The position numbers and the translations under genes are program-made. Of a stretch of DNA of 48,055 nt, positions 1 through 8,215 are shown one piece after another. This stretch comes from Pseudomonadota bacterium (GTDB lineage Bacteria; Pseudomonadota; Gammaproteobacteria; Acidiferrobacterales; UBA6901): the NCBI GenBank assembly GCA_021785795.1, contig JAJYEK010000017.1, forward strand, positions 1 through 48,055. Reading direction: 5' to 3'. Within the stretch, counting starts at the first letter, position 1, and each line of letters opens with the position of its first letter. Below the pieces are notes generated by a model. It worked only from the letters and a program-made list of their open reading frames with translations. It searched no databases and was not told the DNA's origin.

Positions 1-1
1 C

Positions 2-319
2 GCTGCCATGAGCCGCCGGCTGCATATGCTCGTCAACCAGATTGACGGACTGACCCTGCAAAATGCGACGTATCGCCTTGCGCTATACCTACTCGAACAC
101 GCCCCCAGGTCTGGGTCCGAACCGACTGAGATGGAACTCACGACACCGAAAGGCGTGATTGCGGCACAACTGGCAATCCAGCCGGAGACCTTCTCTCGCA
201 TACTTACCAAACTCAAGCGGCTCGGCCTGATCGAGGTGAACGGCAACCATATCGCGCTGCGCGACCTTCGCGGGCTGCGCAATCTGGCTTATGTGCCGAT
301 GTCCGAGGACAGCGCCTGA
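2..319 (+). CDS. CRP/FNR-family transcriptional regulator, C-terminal part
   Basis: The reading frame is open from the first bases, so the gene begins upstream of the window; the visible part covers about 105 residues. It carries the winged helix-turn-helix of the CRP/FNR family: a stretch reading IAAQLAIQPETFSRILTKL is the recognition helix region, followed by a wing (LIEVNGNHIALRD). The N-terminal sensory cupin domain, which would show whether it has FNR-type cysteines or a DNR-type haem pocket, is outside the window. It ends 33 bases before moaB on the same strand. Molybdopterin genes beside a CRP/FNR regulator fit control of nitrate respiration, but that is inference from context. Confidence 0.85.
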   Translation, partial: AAMSRRLHMLVNQIDGLTLQNATYRLALYLLEHAPRSGSEPTEMELTTPKGVIAAQLAIQPETFSRILTKLKRLGLIEVNGNHIALRDLRGLRNLAYVPMSEDSA

Positions 320-352
320 GACAGGCTGCGCCAGCCCTTAGGAGAATTGAAT

Positions 353-877
353 ATGACCAAGGCCGAATCGCCATTTGTTCCGCTCAATATCGCGATACTG
401 ACGCTGTCGGACACCCGTACGCGCGAAAATGACACGTCCGGAGACCTCATCCAGGAGCGCGCGCAAGGCGCCGGTCATCGTGTTATACAGCGCACGCTGG
501 TTCGTGAGGACATGGACAGGCTGCGTGCGCAGTTCCGCAACTGGATCGATGACCCCGAGATAGATGTGATCATTTCTACCGGAGGCACCGGCATGACCCG
601 GCGCGACATCACTCCCGAGGCCGTGCGGCCCTTCATCACCAAGCCCATTCCCGGATTCGGAGAGCTGTTTCGAATGCTGTCATACGAGGAAATCGGAACC
701 TCCACGATACAGTCACGCGCCGAGGCAGGAATTGCCGATGGTACGGTGATTTTCATGCTGCCCGGATCTACCAATGCCTGCCGGCTGGGCATGGACCAGA
801 TCATCCTCAGCCAGATAGACAGCCGCCATCGGCCCTGCAATCTGGTCGAGCTGCTGCCGCGCATACGCCATGAGTAG
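353..877 (+). CDS. moaB: Molybdenum cofactor biosynthesis protein B
   Basis: MoaB/MogA-type protein of 174 residues. It acts in the cytoplasm on molybdopterin, probably adenylating it before metal insertion. Family marks are the N-terminal [12 protein letters not shown] strand, the [17 protein letters not shown] loop that binds molybdopterin, and IPGFGELFR further on. The start is ATG at 353 rather than TTG at 347, because a GGAG ribosome site at 341-344 lies 8 bases before it. It overlaps moaC by 8 bases, so the two are probably co-translated. MogA is a close paralogue; the adjacent moaC favours the moaB name. Confidence 0.92.
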   Translation: MTKAESPFVPLNIAILTLSDTRTRENDTSGDLIQERAQGAGHRVIQRTLVREDMDRLRAQFRNWIDDPEIDVIISTGGTGMTRRDITPEAVRPFITKPIPGFGELFRMLSYEEIGTSTIQSRAEAGIADGTVIFMLPGSTNACRLGMDQIILSQIDSRHRPCNLVELLPRIRHE

Positions 878-1403
878 CCGCCCGCGCAAGAAAACTTCCC
901 AGACCTCCGGGGCCGCCGTGGGGATGGAGAAAAAACTGACCCACATCAATGCCGCGGGTCAAGCGCGCATGGTAGACGTAGGTTCTAAAAGCGTGACGCG
1001 GCGCGAAGCGGTGGCTGCCGGAACCATCCGCATGCAGCGCCGGACGCTGCATCTCGTTCTGACCGGCGGACACAAGAAGGGAGATGTGCTTGCCACGGCT
1101 CGCATCGCAGGAATCATGGCGGCAAAGAAGACTGCGGATCTGATTCCGCTTTGCCATCCCATTGCGCTAACCGCCGTGGACCTGGCGCTCGAGGCGGACG
1201 AGACGGAGTCCGCGATTCGTTGCCGGGCGACTGTGCGCACGTCCGGAAGGACCGGCGCAGAAATGGAAGCCCTGGCGGCGGTTCAGATCGCATTGCTGAC
1301 CCTTTATGACATGTGTAAGGCCGTCGACCGTGCCATGGTAATGACAGACATACGTCTGTTGGCGAAATCGGGTGGGCGCTCCGGCAGCTGGACGCGCACC
1401 TGA
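870..1403 (+). CDS. moaC: Cyclic pyranopterin monophosphate synthase
   Basis: MoaC (177 residues) completes formation of cyclic pyranopterin monophosphate after MoaA, the first stage of molybdenum cofactor synthesis. Diagnostic segments are [17 protein letters not shown] near residue 35, [16 protein letters not shown] in the middle and [20 protein letters not shown] near residue 130, the last being the most conserved part of the family. The first ~18 residues are basic and poorly conserved, so translation might begin at the internal Met (MEKKLTHIN, base 924). It overlaps moaB by 8 bases. moaA is not in the window. Confidence 0.95.
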   Translation: MSSRPRKKTSQTSGAAVGMEKKLTHINAAGQARMVDVGSKSVTRREAVAAGTIRMQRRTLHLVLTGGHKKGDVLATARIAGIMAAKKTADLIPLCHPIALTAVDLALEADETESAIRCRATVRTSGRTGAEMEALAAVQIALLTLYDMCKAVDRAMVMTDIRLLAKSGGRSGSWTRT

Positions 1404-1464
1404 CAGCGCGTACGCCGCTCGCCGGCGACGCAACTCTGGGGAGCAGTAATACGAGGAACCATCC

Positions 1465-1662
1465 ATGCAACAGAACGTCGGCAGTGCAGACAAGGTAGTG
1501 CGCGTGATCATCGGACTGGTCCTGGTGAGCCTGGTATTTTTCCTGAACGGGAGCATCCGCTGGCTGGGACTCATCGGCCTGGTTCCGATTTTCACGGCAT
1601 TCGTGGGCTGGTGCCCTGCCTATTCGCTGTTTGGTCTGAGCACTTCCGCCAAGAAACACTGA
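1465..1662 (+). CDS. DUF2892 (YgaP-type) inner membrane protein
   Basis: Small membrane protein of 65 residues. It has two hydrophobic segments (about residues 12-27 and 32-47) and the family pattern: N-terminal MQQNVGSADKVVRVIIG and a C-terminal GWCPAYSLFGLST. The same domain forms the membrane anchor of the YgaP rhodanese, but no rhodanese domain is present here. GAGGAA lies about 6 bases before the ATG. The molecular role of the stand-alone form is not established. It follows moaC by 61 bases and could be the last gene of that unit. Confidence 0.85.
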   Translation: MQQNVGSADKVVRVIIGLVLVSLVFFLNGSIRWLGLIGLVPIFTAFVGWCPAYSLFGLSTSAKKH

Positions 1663-1678
1663 GGCCCGGCTGCGCAGC

Positions 1679-1701
1679 CCCCAGCGTCCCGGCCGCTGGG
1701 G
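1679..1701 (+). terminator. Possible stem-loop after the moa unit
   Basis: CCCCAGCG (1679-1686) pairs with CGCTGGGG (1694-1701) across a 7-base loop, 17 bases after the DUF2892 stop. No T-run follows, so intrinsic termination is only a possibility. Confidence 0.3.
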
Positions 1702-1799
1702 CGTGCCGGCGCCAGGACGTTCAGAGCGCAACGTACCGATTTCGGCGCAGGGCTACGGCCACGTCAACGAAACCCTAGGTAATCGGTTGGGCGACCCAC

Positions 1800-1805
1800 T
1801 ACAAT
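1800..1805 (+). promoter_or_regulatory. Candidate -10 element of the large flavoprotein gene
   Basis: TACAAT sits 43 bases before the ATG at 1849 in an otherwise GC-rich gap. No convincing -35 hexamer is seen 16-18 bases upstream, so an activator would be needed if this is a promoter. Confidence 0.25.
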
Positions 1806-1848
1806 AGCCGGGTCCTTCTCCCCGATACCCCTGATTTTTTGTGAGTGT

Positions 1849-4800
1849 ATGGCAAGTATCAACAGCGTGAACGAATTCAGGCCAGGCCTGCCGGGCCTTA
1901 CCTACGATGACCTGTTTCGCCAGGAAGGTCTCGCGAAGCTCGACCGCGAATTTCTGGCGCGTCTGGCGAAGCACGATCCACCGCGGCACGATCAGCTGCT
2001 CGCCTATCGTGCCGGCCAACAGTTGGACGCCCTGCAGGTGAGCGAACTGCTGCTGGCCGCCGGCCCGGCGCTCGAGGAGTTTTTGGGCGAGCTGTTCGGC
2101 ATCCAGGACGCTCTCGAGAACGCGAGACTGCGTACGCTTGGCCACGATCCGGTCTTTGTCTTTAAGAAGCTCTTTGTACAGCGCCGTGCCCGCCGCCGGC
2201 TTCTCAGCCCCGAACAGATCGAGCCGTTTCCCGAACTCGATGCGTTGCTGGAGCGCGCGCTGCGCCTGTCGGGACAGAATGACGTTGACCGCGAACTGGC
2301 AATTGCGAGATGGGGGGAGCAGCTGCTGGCCGACCCGCAGACAAACGAGGAGGCGATCGAGCTGCTCACGCGCTGGTGCATTCAGGCAATCAAGACCCCT
2401 GAAGGTCAGGCGCGCGTGCATGGCTGGGTGAGCTTCCGTCTCCCTCAGGGGGTCGACCATTCCCGCCTTGTTCCGGTTGTTCCAGTTGCCTCCGATCCGA
2501 TCGGCCGCATCGAAGGTCCGCCCGACAACCGCCGCCGGCGTGACGGTTTCGGCTTGACCGACCCGCGGATGGGGCCGCGCCAGATCCAGAATGAAATTCA
2601 TTACTGCATCTACTGCCATGATCACGACGGCGATTTCTGCTCCAAGGGCTTTCCCGAAAAGAAGGGTGAGCCGGAAAAGGGTCTCAAGGTCAACCCCCTC
2701 GGCGTAACGCTTACGGGCTGTCCGCTCGACCAGAAGATCTCCGAGATGCACGTGATGAAGAGGTATGGTCACACGATCGCCGCTCTCGCCATGATTACCG
2801 TAGACAACCCCATGTGCGCCGCCACAGGCCACCGCATCTGCAACGATTGCATGAAGGCCTGCATTTACCAGAAGCAGGACCCGGTGAACATTCCGCAGGC
2901 GGAGACCGGCATCCTGACGGATGTGTTGCGTCTGCCATGGGGCGTCGAGATCTACGATCTGCTCATACGGTGGAACCCCCTGCGACAGCACCAGTGGCTG
3001 CCAAAACCCTACAACGGGCTGAAGGTGCTGATTGCCGGCATGGGGCCGGCCGGCTTTACGCTCGCCCACCACATGCTCATGGAAGGATTTGCAGTCGTCG
3101 GTATAGAGGGGCTCAAGATCGAGCCCTTGCCGCCAGAACTGGCAAGGCATCCCATACGCGATTACTCCGCCATCGAGGAGCGGCTCGACACGCGGGTTAT
3201 GGCAGGCTTTGGCGGTGTGGCGGAATACGGCATTACCAACCGCTGGGACAAGAATTTTCTGCGACTGATCTATCTCAGTCTCGCGCGTCGGCCAAGGTTT
3301 CAGGTCTTCGGGGGTGTACGATTCGGCGGGACACTTACGGTCGAAGACGCATGGCATCTCGGATTCGATCATGTAGCCATCGCCATCGGCGCGGGCCTGC
3401 CGCAGGCACTGCCGGTACCCGGGAGCCTTGCGCCCGGGATGCGCCAAGCCAATGATTTTCTGATGGCGCTGCAGCTGACCGGGGCAGCCAAGGCCGCTAG
3501 CCTGGCAAATCTCCAGGTACGCCTGCCGGCCGTCATCATCGGAGGGGGCCTCACCGGTATCGACACAGCCACTGAGGTCGGCGCTTACTATATTGCCCAG
3601 ACCGAAAAGACGCTGGAGCGGTACGAGCTGCTGTGCGACAGTCTCGGCGAAGAGGGGGTACGCAGCGGATTGGACGAGGGAGACCGCGCGATTCTCGATG
3701 AGCTGCTGGGCCATGGCCGGCTTGTGCGCGCAGAACGGGCACGTGCTGCAGCTACGGACACGAGCCCGGATTTCGAGAAGCTGCTGCGTGCCTGGGGCGG
3801 AGTGACCGTCGCCTATCGGCGAGGAATGAACGAGTCCCCGGCTTACACGCGCAATCACGAGGAGATCATCAAGGCTCTGGAGGAAGGAATCTACTACGCC
3901 GAAGGGCTCGACCCCAAGGAAGCAATAACCGACCGCTTCGGTCAGGTGGAGGCCTTGCTGTGCCGGCAGCTCAGCCGCAATGCCGACGGGAGCTGGGAAG
4001 ACACCGGCGAGGAGATCGCGGTTCCGGCGCGCTCGATACTGGTAGCCACCGGAGCGCGCCCGAACGTCGCCTATGAGTTCGAGCACCGCGGACATTTCCA
4101 CAAAGAACACGGCCATTACCAGACCTTTCATGACATCGCCGGCGGACTAGAGCCGGTGCCGGTAGGGGCACACTGTAAGGTCGATGATTTTGGCCCCTTC
4201 ACCTCATACAGCGTGGACAACCGGCGCGTAAGCTTTCTTGGGGATACTCATCCGGTGTTTCACGGCAGCGTCGTGAAAGCAGTCGCCTCGGCGAAGCGCA
4301 CCTACCCGAAGATCATCGCCGCTCTGGGCGGTGCGGGCCGATCGGGAGACGCGGACGAGTACGAACGGTTCCGCAGCCAACTCGATGAGCTGCTGGCGGC
4401 GAAGGTGGAAAAGGTGAAACGCCTCGCAAAGTCTGTAGTGGAGCTCACGGTGCGCGCACCGATGGCGGCGCGCCGCTTTCGCCCCGGCCAGTTTTTCCGT
4501 CTGCAGAACTTCGAGGCTCGTGCGCCACTCTTCGATGGAACCCGGCTCCAGTCCGAGGCGCTCGCGCTGTATGGCGCAAAGGTCGACAAGGATCTTGGGC
4601 TCGTTTCTGTAGTCGTCATCGAACACGGAGCCAGCTCGCGCCTGGTGGCGATGTTGAAGCCCGGAGACCCGGTAACACTGATGGGTCCGACCGGCGTGCG
4701 TGCGACCATTCCCGAAGGCAACGAGACCATCATGATCGTGGGTGGCGTGCTCGGTATGGCGTATCTGCGCTCGGTAGGCAAGGCATTGCGCGATGCCGGC

Positions 4801-5385
4801 AACCGGGTCCTTTTCGTTGCTGCGTTTGCGGATGCGGAAGCGGCTGTTTGCCGGGATGAAGTGGAAGGTGCGGCGGACTGTGTCCTCTGGGTTGCCGAAA
4901 GCGGCAATCCACCGGCGTCCCGCCGACCGCAGGACCGGTCGGCGAGTGGGGATCTGGTTGAAGTGCTCCTTCGCTATGCCGCCGGCGGACTCGAGCTCGC
5001 GGGGGCGGCACCACCGGTACGGCTGGAGGAGGTCGATCGGCTCATGATCATCGGGTCCAGCTGCCTAGTGCGCCGCCTGCGCGATGCACGCGGCGCCGCA
5101 CTTGGAAATTTCCTCACCAAAAAACCCCAGACCATCGCTTCGATCGGCACCCCGATGCAGTGCATGCTGAAGGGGGTCTGCTCCCAGTGTCTCCAGTGGC
5201 AGGTCGATCCGCATACCGGGCGCCGCACCAAGGCGGTTTTTGCCTGTTCCTGGCAGGATCAGCCTCTCGACATTGTCGATCTCGACAATCTGGACGAGCG
5301 TCTTTCTCAAAACCGGGTCCAGGAACACCTGACCGCCCTCTGGCTGGATCACCTGCTGGCCAAGCACAGGCTGCCGCGGGTGTAG
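1849..5385 (+). CDS. Single-chain flavo-iron-sulfur oxidoreductase, GltD/NfnL-like plus PyrK/NfnS-like modules
   Basis: A 1178-residue cytoplasmic protein built from pieces usually found on separate chains. Residues 1-240 are a family-specific extension. Residues ~250-340 hold eight cysteines in a GltD-type double [4Fe-4S] domain (CIYCHDHDGDFC, TGCPLDQ, then C-x7-C-x2-C-x3-C). A first dinucleotide fold follows at ~393 (VLIAGMGPAG) and a second at ~563 (VIIGGGLTGIDTATE), with ATGARPNV near 733. From ~850 it turns into a ferredoxin-reductase/PyrK-like module: RPGQFFRLQNF (~879), an NAD-binding stretch IMIVGGVLG (~961), and a C-terminal [2Fe-2S] motif C-x4-C-x2-C plus FAC (~1105-1133). Known families: GltD, NfnL, PyrK and NfnS. 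Inference: it moves electrons between NAD(P)H and ferredoxin or another partner. No matching partner gene is adjacent. The start has no strong ribosome site. Confidence 0.85.
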   Translation: MASINSVNEFRPGLPGLTYDDLFRQEGLAKLDREFLARLAKHDPPRHDQLLAYRAGQQLDALQVSELLLAAGPALEEFLGELFGIQDALENARLRTLGHDPVFVFKKLFVQRRARRRLLSPEQIEPFPELDALLERALRLSGQNDVDRELAIARWGEQLLADPQTNEEAIELLTRWCIQAIKTPEGQARVHGWVSFRLPQGVDHSRLVPVVPVASDPIGRIEGPPDNRRRRDGFGLTDPRMGPRQIQNEIHYCIYCHDHDGDFCSKGFPEKKGEPEKGLKVNPLGVTLTGCPLDQKISEMHVMKRYGHTIAALAMITVDNPMCAATGHRICNDCMKACIYQKQDPVNIPQAETGILTDVLRLPWGVEIYDLLIRWNPLRQHQWLPKPYNGLKVLIAGMGPAGFTLAHHMLMEGFAVVGIEGLKIEPLPPELARHPIRDYSAIEERLDTRVMAGFGGVAEYGITNRWDKNFLRLIYLSLARRPRFQVFGGVRFGGTLTVEDAWHLGFDHVAIAIGAGLPQALPVPGSLAPGMRQANDFLMALQLTGAAKAASLANLQVRLPAVIIGGGLTGIDTATEVGAYYIAQTEKTLERYELLCDSLGEEGVRSGLDEGDRAILDELLGHGRLVRAERARAAATDTSPDFEKLLRAWGGVTVAYRRGMNESPAYTRNHEEIIKALEEGIYYAEGLDPKEAITDRFGQVEALLCRQLSRNADGSWEDTGEEIAVPARSILVATGARPNVAYEFEHRGHFHKEHGHYQTFHDIAGGLEPVPVGAHCKVDDFGPFTSYSVDNRRVSFLGDTHPVFHGSVVKAVASAKRTYPKIIAALGGAGRSGDADEYERFRSQLDELLAAKVEKVKRLAKSVVELTVRAPMAARRFRPGQFFRLQNFEARAPLFDGTRLQSEALALYGAKVDKDLGLVSVVVIEHGASSRLVAMLKPGDPVTLMGPTGVRATIPEGNETIMIVGGVLGMAYLRSVGKALRDAGNRVLFVAAFADAEAAVCRDEVEGAADCVLWVAESGNPPASRRPQDRSASGDLVEVLLRYAAGGLELAGAAPPVRLEEVDRLMIIGSSCLVRRLRDARGAALGNFLTKKPQTIASIGTPMQCMLKGVCSQCLQWQVDPHTGRRTKAVFACSWQDQPLDIVDLDNLDERLSQNRVQEHLTALWLDHLLAKHRLPRV

Positions 5386-5485
5386 TCAAACCCCCCGGAG
5401 TCAGCGGCCGGGCTTCCGCATCGGGTGGACGAATCGTGACTGGGCGCCAACCGGCATGCAGCGCCCCGGGCCAGACATATTGGGA

Positions 5486-6760
5486 CTACAGGTTCGCCGC
5501 GACCGGCAGATACTGCACCGGATTGATGTGATACAGGCCCGGCTCTACGACCCGCTCGATTTCCAGCGGCCGGCCACCCGAGGCCTGCTCCATCAGGTCA
5601 ACGGTGCGCGGAACTTCGTAGGGGGTGGCGTTGGACTTGAGCACCACGGTCACGCGCGGCTTGAGGCGGCGTTGCCGGTTCATGGCAACAACCACGCCCA
5701 CTTCTCCGGTATTGAGCTCGACGATGCTGCCGATGGGATAGATTCCCATACACTGGATGAATTGCTCGACCCGTTCTGGATGAAAGGTGCTTCCCCGTCC
5801 AGAGTACATCTGCCGCAGCGCAACATGGGCAGAGAGGCCGGCGTGATAGGGGCGGTCGCTTGTAATGGCATCATAGTAGTCGACGATGGCGCCGATCTGC
5901 CCGAACAGGCCGATCTCGCCACTGCGCATTCCGCTGACGTAGCCGGATCCGTCATGGCGCTCGTGATGGCAGCGCGCCACCTCGATAGCAGCCCGTGGAA
6001 TGGCGGTACCCTCGAGGATCGATACCCCCAGCGGAACGTGGGTCTGCATAATCCGATACTCTTCCTCGGTGAGGGGCTCCGGCTTGTTCAGAATCTCGCT
6101 CGGCACCTTCAGCTTGCCTATGTCGTGCAGCAACGCCCCGACACCCAGCACGTTGAGCGCGTCGACGTCGAGCCCCATGTGCCGGCCAAACACCAGCGCC
6201 AGTATGGACACGCGCAGGCTGTGGAGGGCTGTATACTCGTCCTTGCTGCGCAACTGACTGAAGCAAACCAGGGCATCCGGATTGCGGATCGCACTCGCAG
6301 CAAGTCCAGCGATCACTTTGCGGGCTTTTCCGGTATGAATCGCGCGTCCGAGGCGCACGTCGTCCATCACACTATGGATGAGCTGCTTTGCCTCCTCGTG
6401 CAAGGCACGGACCGCCTGTACCTCTTCCTCGACGGTCGTCAGGTCCTCATAATAGAGGCCGGTCGACGTCGGCGCCGCCGCTTTCCGAAGGATTTCGAAC
6501 TCGATTCTTTTCTGCTGTTCGCCATAGGCTGCGGGACTCCCGACCTCGGGTTTTCCGGGTTGGATCTGGACAGGTCGCGCGACGCTGTGCTGGGCAACCA
6601 AGATATGGACGAACTGGCAGTAGCGCTTCAGCTGGGCGATTTCCTCCAGTGAGCGGATTTCGAAACCCTGAAAAAGAAAGGGCGTTTCCAGCCAAGGACG
6701 ATCCAACTCGGAGACATACATTCCGAGTTCAAGATCGTGAACGCTGATCTTCTTCTTCAT
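5486..6760 (-). CDS. HD-GYP domain protein with N-terminal DUF3391 and altered GYP motif
   Basis: A 424-residue protein of the class that hydrolyses c-di-GMP in the cytoplasm. Residues 1-60 match DUF3391 (KKISVHDLELGMYVSELDRPW). The HD-GYP domain follows, with LLHDIGK at 211-217 and HHERHDGSGY at 265-274. The family signature GYP reads GYV here (273-275), while the metal-binding histidines and aspartates around it look intact. RPYH later in the domain is typical. The start is placed at the Met beginning MKKKIS, which fits DUF3391 alignment; an ATG at 6778 adds six residues. Neither has a good ribosome site. It stands alone, convergent with the flavoprotein gene. Catalytic activity is uncertain because of the altered motif. 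Confidence 0.88.
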   Translation of the reverse strand: MKKKISVHDLELGMYVSELDRPWLETPFLFQGFEIRSLEEIAQLKRYCQFVHILVAQHSVARPVQIQPGKPEVGSPAAYGEQQKRIEFEILRKAAAPTSTGLYYEDLTTVEEEVQAVRALHEEAKQLIHSVMDDVRLGRAIHTGKARKVIAGLAASAIRNPDALVCFSQLRSKDEYTALHSLRVSILALVFGRHMGLDVDALNVLGVGALLHDIGKLKVPSEILNKPEPLTEEEYRIMQTHVPLGVSILEGTAIPRAAIEVARCHHERHDGSGYVSGMRSGEIGLFGQIGAIVDYYDAITSDRPYHAGLSAHVALRQMYSGRGSTFHPERVEQFIQCMGIYPIGSIVELNTGEVGVVVAMNRQRRLKPRVTVVLKSNATPYEVPRTVDLMEQASGGRPLEIERVVEPGLYHINPVQYLPVAANL

Positions 6761-6778
6761 GGGTTGGCCATGCGGCAT

Positions 6779-7404
6779 TAAGTTAATGATTATTCGTGCA
6801 AAATCTGCGCCAATACGTAAGGGTATCTATCCCGCCGACGAGCCGACATTTCGGGAATTCCGGAAAATCAATGTCTTACCGTGAATCCGGCGACCCGAGG
6901 ATTTACCCGATAATCCGGATTCGGGGCGGGTCGTATGCCCAAACACGTCACCCTGGGCACCGAACCGCCGCTGCGCTGCAGGCCGGCCGGAACCTCCGTC
7001 CGGGGTCCCTGCGGCGAACCGCCTCCTCGTATGCGCGCCAGCCCCGGAAGCTGTTCGGCAGCTGCCGGCATCGGCCGGGGGAGACAACATAAGAGCGGCG
7101 GAGCCCGCCGGCAAACGCAGTCTAGCAAGCGCGGAATCGGAAATTCCATCGTGGCCGGTTGGCCCACACGCCATCCCGGGACCGCTGCTGTCAGCCGCGC
7201 CATCCAAAGGGGAAGCGGATCGAACTGCGGCTTGGCCGGTGTCCCGGCCGGGCGCTCCCACCTCATCGGGCACCCCCGCCGCAAAGACGCGGTTGACGCC
7301 GGAGCATCCGGTGAACACACTTAGCGCGGGCCGCGGCCATGGCAGCCTTCGATCACCGCCGGGATCTCCCTAGAGGAACCTCGGTCTCGCGGAGGAAACC
7401 GGGA
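6779..7404. other. Gene-free stretch between divergent HD-GYP and ParA genes
   Basis: About 625 bases. Short open frames here are arginine- and proline-rich in every phase and match no family. The first 25 bases (6780-6805) are AT-rich and could hold the promoter of the leftward HD-GYP gene. I see nothing else that can be supported. Confidence 0.5.
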
Positions 7405-8100
7405 ATGAACTTTACAGATCTGTTGTCGGGCAGATACAAGCCGCTCACGCGCCACACACGCACGATCATGGTCATGAACAGCAAGGGCGGCAGCGGCAAG
7501 ACCACGCTCGCCACCAACCTTGCCAGTTACTTCGCATCCCGCAAGAAACCCGTGCTGCTGGCTGATTTCGATCCCCAGAGCTCCAGTCTGGCGTGGCTGG
7601 CGGCGCGCCCCGGGGAGAGTGCTCCGATTCGCGGACTGGCCGCCTGGCGCGACCGGCTCTGGATCCCGCGGGAGATCGATACTGTTGTGATGGACGTGCC
7701 TGCCGGAGTGCGCGACCGCCGGCTGGCACGACTGGTGCGACAGGCCCAGACCATCATCGTTCCGGTCCTGCCTTCGGCGCTGGATATTCGGGCTGCCGCC
7801 GATTTCATCGGCGAACTGACCGGCATCGATTCGCGCCCGCGGCTAGCGCCGAAGATAGCGGTTGTTGCAAACCGCGTACGCGAAAATACCCGCGCTTTCG
7901 AAAACCTTGAAGAGTTCCTGAGTGGCCTCGACCTGCCGGTCCTTGCCAGCTTGCGCGACAGCCAGAATTACGTCACAGCGGCAGAGCGTGGCATCGGGAT
8001 ATTTGAGCTAGGGCCGGCATCCGTGGCCACCGACCTGGAACAGTGGAGCCCCCTGCTCAGGTGGCTGCGGAGCAGACGCAGTAAGGCAGCGCCGGCCTAA
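7405..8100 (+). CDS. ParA/MinD-type orphan ATPase
   Basis: A 231-residue P-loop ATPase of the ParA/Soj group, which dimerise on ATP and position cargo on nucleoid DNA or membrane. The deviant Walker A box reads KGGSGKTT with the signature lysine; Walker A' is DFDPQSSSLAW; Walker B is VVMDVPAG, where most ParA proteins have D-x-P-P. The start at 7405 is chosen because GGAGG at 7391-7395 lies 9 bases before it; an upstream in-frame start at 7339 would add 22 poorly conserved residues. There is no parB, no centromere-like repeat array and no obvious cargo gene next to it, so its target cannot be named. It converges on the ClC gene. Confidence 0.85.
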   Translation: MNFTDLLSGRYKPLTRHTRTIMVMNSKGGSGKTTLATNLASYFASRKKPVLLADFDPQSSSLAWLAARPGESAPIRGLAAWRDRLWIPREIDTVVMDVPAGVRDRRLARLVRQAQTIIVPVLPSALDIRAAADFIGELTGIDSRPRLAPKIAVVANRVRENTRAFENLEEFLSGLDLPVLASLRDSQNYVTAAERGIGIFELGPASVATDLEQWSPLLRWLRSRRSKAAPA

Positions 8101-8215
8101 ATGGGTACCGCCCGGCCGGTGCCCGGGCATCCGGAATGCCTGCCCGCGCAAACCGTCCTGGAACCTCCGGCAACGATCCTCGTCTGCCGGAAGATTTATT
8201 ACGTCGCCGCCAGCC

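Noticed and set aside
1753..4131. A 792-codon open frame on the minus strand opposite the large flavoprotein gene
   Set aside because: It is a mirror of a GC-rich coding region; its translation has no family motif, while the plus-strand frame has all domain motifs.
5456..6652. A 398-codon plus-strand frame over the HD-GYP gene
   Set aside because: Antisense shadow; the HD-GYP motifs are on the minus strand.
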